Shown one piece after another: positions 36,200 through 41,456 of a stretch of 41,456 bases of DNA. Numbering within the stretch: the stretch's first letter is position 1; each line of letters opens with the position of its first letter. The stretch is from Pyxidicoccus fallax (GTDB lineage Bacteria; Myxococcota; Myxococcia; Myxococcales; Myxococcaceae): NCBI RefSeq assembly GCF_012933655.1, contig NZ_JABBJJ010000080.1, forward strand, positions 1 through 41,456. The letters are read 5' to 3'. The notes beneath the pieces were generated by a model. That model saw only the letters and a list, made by a program, of their open reading frames with translations, was not told where the DNA came from and searched no databases. Made by a program: the position numbers and the translations under genes.

Positions 36200-37828
36200 T
36201 CATGGGTGAGCGATGGGCGCGTCGAGGCTCCTGGAAATCTCCGGGACCAGCTCCTCGGGGCTCACGGTGGCGGCGCTCTCCAATCCATTCCTGTCGGCAC
36301 CGATGCTCTGCTCGAAGCGGAAGAGGTTCGTCGGGTCGTACTTGCGCTTGATGAGGCGCAGCACCGGGTAGTACTCGGCCCAGTAACGCCACTGCCAGTG
36401 GGTGATGTAGGGCTTCGGGTAGTTCTGATACGCCTCCTGGTTCGTCCACGGCTCTCCAATCTCCAGCCACTGCTCCAGGAACGCGAAGGCCCGCGGCTTC
36501 TCCTCCTCGCTGTCCCAGTACGTGTTCAGGTACGTGTGGAAATCCGCGCGACGATGGATGTATGCGTTCTCCCCGCGTCGCCGCTCGTTGATGGCGGCTC
36601 CGGCGGGCTCGATGACCATCTGCGTGGCAATCTTCAGCTTCGTCGGCGCGCTCCGGATGTGGTCCACGAACAGGCGCCACCCCGTCTCTCCGAGTGGCTT
36701 GTCATAGAACCGCGACTGCTTCTCCTGCCGGGGTGACAGCGCCAGCGCGTCCACCGTCGGCTCCGGGAAGTCCGGCTCCTGCGCGTAGCCCATGAGCTTG
36801 TTGTTCATCGAGTAGAAGGACCCCATGTCCTCCCACAGCACCTGGCACCCCGGTGTGGCCACGAGGTCCGCGAGCAGCTCGCGCCACAGTCCGCGCTCCC
36901 CGCGGTACATCGCGCGCACGATGAGGAACGGCCCGTCCCAGCTCGCGCCATGCTGGAGCAGCGCCAGGTACCCGAGCCGCCGGTCATGGTTCGAGCCCAT
37001 GTACCGCCGCTGCAACACATCCAGCGCCCGCGCCCCCTGCGCCGCCTCCGCCTCCGTCCCGAGCCGCCACTGCAACACCACCGCCCCCACGTCCCCCAGC
37101 GGATGCAACTGATACGTCGCCCGCGTGAGAATTCCGAACTGGTTCCCCGTCCCTCCGCGCACGGCCCAGAACAGGTCCGGATTGCGCTTCCGGTTGGCCA
37201 GCACCACGCGGCCATCGGCCAGCACCATCTCCACCTCGGTGACGTTGTCGCAGCTCATCCCGAACATCCGTGAGCCGAAGCCATACCCACCGCCCTGCAT
37301 CATCCCGGCGATGGGCACATCCGGGCAGCTCACCCCCGGGGCGAACAGGCCATACACGCGGGTCGTCCGGTAGAAGTCCCGCATCTGCACCGCCGGGCCC
37401 ACGTGCGCCAACCTCCGCTCCGGCTGGACGAAGATGTTGTTCAGCCCGCGCAGGTCCAGCATCAACCCGCCCTCCACGGTGGAGTATCCCGCCGTGCTGT
37501 GTCCTCCCGTGCGGGGCACCCATCGGAACGACGGATTCGTCCGCCGCTGCTCGCGGATGAACCGCATGAAGCACCGCACGTCCTCCACGGACGTACAGAC
37601 GCCGATGGCGGCGGGACGCACGTTCTCGAAGTTCGCGTAGGCCACCGCGCGCAGCCGGTCGTAGTCCGCGTCCCACGGGAGCACGAGCCGCCCGCACGTC
37701 TCCCACATCAGCTCGGTGGCCTGCTGGCGTGTCAGCTGGAGCCGCTCGAAGTCGGCATCGGGCCGCTGGGCCCACTCGGCGAGACGTCTCCGGACTTCGC
37801 GCTGCCCGGCGTCCTGGTTGAGTTCCAC
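36200..37828 (-). CDS. FAD-linked oxidoreductase with BBE domain
   Basis: The 542-residue flavoenzyme belongs to the berberine-bridge-enzyme-like group. The FAD-binding part (about 70-250) has RTGGHS with His 110, the usual 8-alpha flavin link, and GVSCPDVPIAGMMQGGGYG with Cys 168, which may be the second link of bicovalent members. The C-terminal BBE motif YDPTNLFRFEQSI (about 510-522) is present. Such enzymes oxidise sugars, alcohols or natural-product intermediates with oxygen. It has no signal peptide. It starts with GTG; GGAG lies 8 bp upstream. An AraC gene lies 79 bp upstream on the same strand and may control it. Confidence 0.9.
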   Translation of the reverse strand: MELNQDAGQREVRRRLAEWAQRPDADFERLQLTRQQATELMWETCGRLVLPWDADYDRLRAVAYANFENVRPAAIGVCTSVEDVRCFMRFIREQRRTNPSFRWVPRTGGHSTAGYSTVEGGLMLDLRGLNNIFVQPERRLAHVGPAVQMRDFYRTTRVYGLFAPGVSCPDVPIAGMMQGGGYGFGSRMFGMSCDNVTEVEMVLADGRVVLANRKRNPDLFWAVRGGTGNQFGILTRATYQLHPLGDVGAVVLQWRLGTEAEAAQGARALDVLQRRYMGSNHDRRLGYLALLQHGASWDGPFLIVRAMYRGERGLWRELLADLVATPGCQVLWEDMGSFYSMNNKLMGYAQEPDFPEPTVDALALSPRQEKQSRFYDKPLGETGWRLFVDHIRSAPTKLKIATQMVIEPAGAAINERRRGENAYIHRRADFHTYLNTYWDSEEEKPRAFAFLEQWLEIGEPWTNQEAYQNYPKPYITHWQWRYWAEYYPVLRLIKRKYDPTNLFRFEQSIGADRNGLESAATVSPEELVPEISRSLDAPIAHP

Positions 37829-37907
37829 GAAGGAGCTCCCCGTTCACGGGCCAGGGCCAATCCTGGCCTCATGCAACAGCGTAACGACGGGGCCTGACGC
37901 CGCGGTC

Positions 37908-38735
37908 TCACGGACTCACGGCCCGGGCGTACTGTCCCGGCGTGAGCCCGACGATGCGCTTGAAGTGCCGGTTGAGCTGGCTCTGGTCGTACACGCCCAC
38001 CTCGACCGCGGCCTCCCCGGCGGGCACTCCGCGCGCCAGCAGCTCCTTCGCCCGCGCCACCCGCAGGTGGGTGACGTACTCGTGAGGTGGGAGGCCGTAC
38101 TCGTCGCGGAACACACGCAGCAGGTGGAAGCGATTCAGCCCCACCTCGCGCGCCAGCGCCTCCAGGCCCACGTTCTCCGTGAAGCGCTCGTGCAACATGT
38201 CCCGCGCCCGCCGTGCCGCCGGCCGGTGCGGAGGACAGCTCGCGACGGTCGCGCGCTCGGCGTACTCCGTGAGCAGGGCCTCCAGGGTCCCCGCCAGCAG
38301 GGACTCGCACTCGAGCCGGTCCGTGGACTGGCGGGCGAGCGCCGCGTGCAGCGCCAGCGCCGAGGCCTCGACGCGTCCCGTGCCCCGGCTCAGCACGGCG
38401 CTCAGGTGGGGCGAGCCGGGGAGGCCGAGCTGCCTCGCGGCCTCGTCCACCAACTGGGGCGCGAAGGAGACGGACTGCGCCGTCACGGGCGCGCGGATGA
38501 GGACATCGCGGTGGACCTCGCCCGGCTCCTTGAGCTTGAGGCTCCGCCCGGGACCGTGCGTCCACACGCGCCGGCGGTACCAGAAGTCGAAGGCTCCCTC
38601 GTAGAGGACGGACACTCCGTACTGGACGCAGTGTCCGGACCACAGCCGCGTGTCCTTCTCAACACGCGACACCTGCAAGTCGGGCAGATGGGGCGGGCTC
38701 CAGAGGGAGATGGTGGGGACAGCCGCGCGCTTCAT
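37908..38735 (-). CDS. AraC-family regulator
   Basis: The 275-residue product has an N-terminal AraC ligand-type beta domain (about 20-110: VQYGVSVLYEGAFDFWYRRRVWTHGPGRSLKLKEPGEVHRD). A linker and the C-terminal double HTH (about 170-270) follow: VGLEALAREVGLNRFHLLRVFRDEYGLPPHEYVTHLRVARAKELL and DQSQLNRHFKRIVGLTPGQYAR. Start 38735 is chosen because the longer form (38795) adds a Pro-rich head with no homology look. Its stop lies 79 bp before the start of the flavoenzyme, so the two may share a transcript. Ligand unknown. Confidence 0.9.
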   Translation of the reverse strand: MKRAAVPTISLWSPPHLPDLQVSRVEKDTRLWSGHCVQYGVSVLYEGAFDFWYRRRVWTHGPGRSLKLKEPGEVHRDVLIRAPVTAQSVSFAPQLVDEAARQLGLPGSPHLSAVLSRGTGRVEASALALHAALARQSTDRLECESLLAGTLEALLTEYAERATVASCPPHRPAARRARDMLHERFTENVGLEALAREVGLNRFHLLRVFRDEYGLPPHEYVTHLRVARAKELLARGVPAGEAAVEVGVYDQSQLNRHFKRIVGLTPGQYARAVSP

Positions 38736-38914
38736 CCCGGGCAGGGTAGCGGATTGCCGCCCGGGCACGAACGGCGCTGGGGGCAGGGCCGCCATCCGGT
38801 TACGTCACGGCGCCGAACCGCACGGTTGCTCTCCCGTCTCCCTGGCTGATGTGCGATGACACCGTTTCGACACCGGATTCCGGCGCGGGAAAGCGCCAGG
38901 GCCGGCGTATGCTG

Positions 38915-38929
38915 TCCGGTCTGACCGGA
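38915..38929 (+). promoter_or_regulatory. 15-bp palindrome at the ribosome site of the TPR/cNMP gene
   Basis: TCCGGT-CTG-ACCGGA is a perfect dyad with a 3-bp centre. It ends at the GGAAGGGGAGG ribosome site before the ATG at 38944. It may be a repressor operator or a small hairpin near the ribosome site. Confidence 0.35.
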
Positions 38930-38943
38930 AGGGGAGGCGGCAC

Positions 38944-40140
38944 ATGCCAGGAACATCAGGCCAGGGGCAGGGCGGGGGGCGCATCAACACGCCGCCGGAG
39001 GGGGCCTTGCGCGCGGTGCGTTCACTGGTGGAATCGCAACAGACGGAGCAGGCGACCCAGCTCTACGAGGACCTCGGGGACGCCCAGCGCGAGCGCCTAC
39101 GCCGCGAGGCGGCCCAGCGCCCCGTCCGGGAGCGCCGCGGGCTCGTGGAGGTCCTCCGCCGGGCCCGCGACTTCCTGGGCGCCGCGAAGCTGATGGAGGG
39201 CGACGGCGAGGACGCCACCGTGGCGGACCTCTACGTCCAGAGCGGCCAATACCTGGAGGCGGCCGAGGCCTACCTGCGCGCCGGAGAGGCGGAGCGCGCC
39301 GCCGCCGCTTTCGAGCGGGCCGGCGCCCTGGAGCGCGCCCTGGAGGTGTACCGGCGCCTGGGGGCCCGCGAGTCGATTGCGCAGTGCCTCGTGCGGCTGG
39401 GCCGTCCCTTCGAGGCCGCGAGTCTCTACCGCGACCTGGGCCAGGCCCACGCGGAGGTGGAGGCGCTGGGCGGCGTGAAGCCGGAGGACCCGCGCTTCGT
39501 CGAGGCCGTGCTGCGCATGTGCACGCTGCTGGACGTGGAGGGCTTCACCCACCGGGCGCTCGCGGTGCTGGCGGACGCGGTGAGCAGCTCGGAGGAGGCG
39601 AGGGCGGACGCGACGCTGGTGAAGGAGAAGGCGCGGCTCTTGCGCCGCATGGGCATGGAGGCCGAGGCCGAGGCCGTGCTGCTCCGGCGCGCCGCCGCCA
39701 CCTCGACACCGGTGGCCAGCGGGTACCGCTTCCTCAAGGCCATCCCCATCTTCAGCGAGCTGTCCCTGGAGGACATGAAGGACCTCTACCGGCTCGCGCG
39801 GCAGGTCGTCGTCGAGCCGGGCGACGTCCTGCTGGAGAAGGGCGCGCCCGGCACGGGCCTCTTCGTCCTGATGGAGGGCACGGTGGACGTCTTCAGCGGC
39901 CCCGAGCAGGACGCGCGGCACCTCAACACGCTGGGGCCCGGCCAGTACCTCGGGGAAATCTCCCTGGTGCAGGACGCGCCCGTCTCCGCGCACGTCCGGG
40001 CCCGCACGCCCGTGCGCGCGCTGCGCATCCGCCGCGCCGACTTCGAGCATTTCCTCGACACGCACGAGGCCGCCGCGCTGCGCATCTACCGTCTCTTCAC
40101 CCAGAACCTGGCCGCGAGGGTTCGGGCCCTGAGCAGTTGA
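38944..40140 (+). CDS. TPR protein with cyclic-nucleotide-binding-type domain
   Basis: The 398-residue cytoplasmic product starts with helical TPR-like repeats (about 20-250: LYEDLGDAQRERL, LYVQSGQYLEAAEAYLRAGEAERAAAAFERAGALERALEVYRRLG). It ends in a cNMP-binding fold (about 262-385: IPIFSELSLEDMKDLYRLARQVVVEPGDVLLEKGAPGTGLFVLMEG). In the phosphate-binding cassette GEISLVQDAPVSAHVRA the Gly-Glu is kept but the Arg that holds the cyclic phosphate in CAP/PKA is Val, so classical cAMP binding is doubtful. No HTH follows. The gene has a strong AGGGGAGG site, and the MFS gene starts at the very next base after its stop. Confidence 0.88.
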   Translation: MPGTSGQGQGGGRINTPPEGALRAVRSLVESQQTEQATQLYEDLGDAQRERLRREAAQRPVRERRGLVEVLRRARDFLGAAKLMEGDGEDATVADLYVQSGQYLEAAEAYLRAGEAERAAAAFERAGALERALEVYRRLGARESIAQCLVRLGRPFEAASLYRDLGQAHAEVEALGGVKPEDPRFVEAVLRMCTLLDVEGFTHRALAVLADAVSSSEEARADATLVKEKARLLRRMGMEAEAEAVLLRRAAATSTPVASGYRFLKAIPIFSELSLEDMKDLYRLARQVVVEPGDVLLEKGAPGTGLFVLMEGTVDVFSGPEQDARHLNTLGPGQYLGEISLVQDAPVSAHVRARTPVRALRIRRADFEHFLDTHEAAALRIYRLFTQNLAARVRALSS

Positions 40141-41364
40141 GTGACGACCGACACCGTTTCTCGTCACTCCCGGACCCCCGCCGCGCTGCTGGCGCTCGCG
40201 TATCTCGGCTTCGTCAGCCTCGGTCTTCCGGATGCGCTGATCGGCGTCGCGTGGCCGTCCCTCCGGGACACCTTCGGCCTGTCCCAGGCGCTGCTCGGCG
40301 TGCCCGTGGCCTTCGCGGCGGTGGCCTACTTCCTCTCCGGGCTGTTCGCGGGCCGGCTCATGCAGGCCTTCGGCATCGGCCTGCTCCTGGCGGCGAGCAC
40401 GGCGCTCGCCGCCGTGGGCGTGCTGGGTTACTCCGTCGCGCCGGTCTTCGCGTTCATCCTGCTCGTCGCGCCGGTGGTGGCGTTCGGCTCCGGGGCCATC
40501 GACTCCGCGCTCAATACCCACGCGGCCCGCCACTTCAGCCCGAAGCACATGTCCTGGCTTCACGCCGCCTACGCGGCGGGCGCCATGGCGGGCCCGGCCA
40601 TCATGACGGTGGTGCTCGGGGTCGGGGCCTCGTGGCGGGTGGGCTACGCGGTGGTCGGCGCCGTGCTCGCCGTCCTCGCCGTGGCCTTCTTCGCGGCGAG
40701 GCGGCTCTGGGACGCGCAGCCGTCGTCCCCAGTCGTGGTGGACGCGCCCCTTGGCGCCGGTCCCGTGTCCCTGGACGCGCCACCGCTCAGCGGCTTCTCC
40801 GTCCTGCGCGATAGCAGGGTCTGGCTGCAGATCGCCATCTTCTTCTTCTACACGGGCATCGAGGCCGCCGCCGGCCAGTGGAGCTACACGCTGCTCACCG
40901 AGGCCCGGGGGCTCGACGAGCCGGTCGCCGGGACGTGGGTGACGGCGTATTGGGGCGGGCTCCTCGCGGGCCGGCTCCTGCTGGGCTTCATCGTCGAGCG
41001 GGTGGGGCAGGTCCGGATGCTGCGCTACGCGACGGTGGGCGTGCTCATCTCCGCGGCCCTCTTCGCCATCCCCGGACAGGCCGCCGGGGCCGCGGCGCTG
41101 CCGCTGCTCTCGTTCTCGCTCGCCTCCATCTTCCCGGGGCTCATGGCCGAGACGCCCCGGCGCGTCGGTGAGCGGGCCGCGCCGCACGCGGTGGGCTTCC
41201 AGGTGAGCGCCGCGACGCTGGGCGTCGCCGTGTTCCCCAACGTGGCCGGCCTGCTCGGCCAGCGCTTCGGTCTGGAGGCCATCGGGCCGACGCTTGCCGG
41301 CGGTGCCCTGGTGCTCCTCCTGTTGCACGAGCGGCTCGTCGCCGTCGCGGACCGGAAGGCCTGA
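40141..41364 (+). CDS. Major facilitator superfamily transporter
   Basis: The 407-residue product has 12 predicted membrane helices in two halves with a central cytoplasmic loop (about 185-215). The first half has LGFVSLGLPDALIGVAWPSLRDTFGLS and AGRLMQAFGIGLLLAAS; the second half starts with LQIAIFFFYTGIEAAAGQWSYTLL and GLLAGRLLLGFIVERVGQVRML. The layout resembles the FucP-like sugar or drug carriers; the substrate is unknown. It starts with GTG directly after the TGA of the TPR/cNMP gene, so the two are translationally coupled. The last base of its stop lies one base from a convergent gene end. Confidence 0.9.
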   Translation: MTTDTVSRHSRTPAALLALAYLGFVSLGLPDALIGVAWPSLRDTFGLSQALLGVPVAFAAVAYFLSGLFAGRLMQAFGIGLLLAASTALAAVGVLGYSVAPVFAFILLVAPVVAFGSGAIDSALNTHAARHFSPKHMSWLHAAYAAGAMAGPAIMTVVLGVGASWRVGYAVVGAVLAVLAVAFFAARRLWDAQPSSPVVVDAPLGAGPVSLDAPPLSGFSVLRDSRVWLQIAIFFFYTGIEAAAGQWSYTLLTEARGLDEPVAGTWVTAYWGGLLAGRLLLGFIVERVGQVRMLRYATVGVLISAALFAIPGQAAGAAALPLLSFSLASIFPGLMAETPRRVGERAAPHAVGFQVSAATLGVAVFPNVAGLLGQRFGLEAIGPTLAGGALVLLLLHERLVAVADRKA

Positions 41365-41365
41365 C

Positions 41366-41456
41366 TCAGGGGCGCTCCGTGTCTCCGTCTCCGTCCTTCT
41401 GGGGCGGCACGTTCAGCGACACCGCCTGACGTTGTGGGGGCACGAAGGGCTCGGGG
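41366..41456 (-). CDS. 3' end of a truncated minus-strand gene, product unknown
   Basis: The minus-strand frame gives 29 codons (beginning PEPFVPPQRQ) and ends in a TGA at 41368-41366. The tail is Pro- and Asp-rich and probably disordered. It is only one base from the stop of the convergent MFS gene. Too little is left to name it. Confidence 0.45.
   Translation of the reverse strand, partial: PEPFVPPQRQAVSLNVPPQKDGDGDTERP

Noticed and set aside
38855..40160. GACACCGTTTC found both in the gap before 38944 and in the first codons of the MFS gene
   Set aside because: An 11-bp match with one copy in coding sequence; could be chance and no symmetry or spacing supports a function.

Overview
The window reads as chromosomal DNA of a myxobacterium of the Myxococcus/Corallococcus/Pyxidicoccus type. 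Base composition is very GC-rich and third codon positions are almost all G or C. Lipoproteins are abundant, there are multidomain serine/threonine kinases and a FHA-type sigma-54 activator, and one TPR lipoprotein closely resembles Tgl, the Myxococcus type IV pilus assembly protein. The organism call is inference from these traits; there is no rRNA in the window. I found no tRNA, CRISPR array, insertion sequence or replication origin.

Left part (1-8350). A partial gene end and a good terminator are followed by a housekeeping-like run on the plus strand: two coiled-coil phasin-like proteins, a lytic transglycosylase, two proteins of unknown function, a Tgl-like lipoprotein, a membrane-anchored HTH protein of RodZ type, RecO and a PfkB-family sugar kinase. 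Facing them are a beta-propeller-repeat lipoprotein and a small unknown protein.

Signalling block (8423-20048). An OPT-family transporter is directly followed by a 1292-residue kinase/AAA/TPR protein. Next come a lipoprotein plus kinase pair, a convergent FHA/sigma-54 activator and a divergent second lipoprotein. Both lipoprotein genes carry a similar upstream element about 120 bp before the start codon. Both kinases have a degenerate cyclase-like domain after the kinase.

Island-like gene (20250-24491). A single 1413-residue gene encodes an apparent nuclease / STAND NTPase / helical-repeat protein, the architecture of an abortive antiphage sensor. Its codon use has more A/T than its neighbours. 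It stands alone between two intergenic regions that share a 12-bp direct repeat. This is the strongest candidate for an undescribed system.

Right part (24572-41456). An outer-membrane barrel gene and a TetR gene diverge from a double operator. Further on are an ExbB-like protein, a sulfurtransferase, a beta-helix lipoprotein, a crotonase, a small lipoprotein, two metallo-beta-lactamase-fold proteins with an AraC regulator, and a secreted CBM21-like protein. After these come a ComJ-like protein behind an unknown protein, a Cys-rich secreted peptide, a covalent-flavin oxidoreductase with an AraC regulator, and a TPR/cyclic-nucleotide-domain protein abutting an MFS transporter. A partial minus-strand gene end closes the window. 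All functional calls come from reading motifs by eye; no database search was run.
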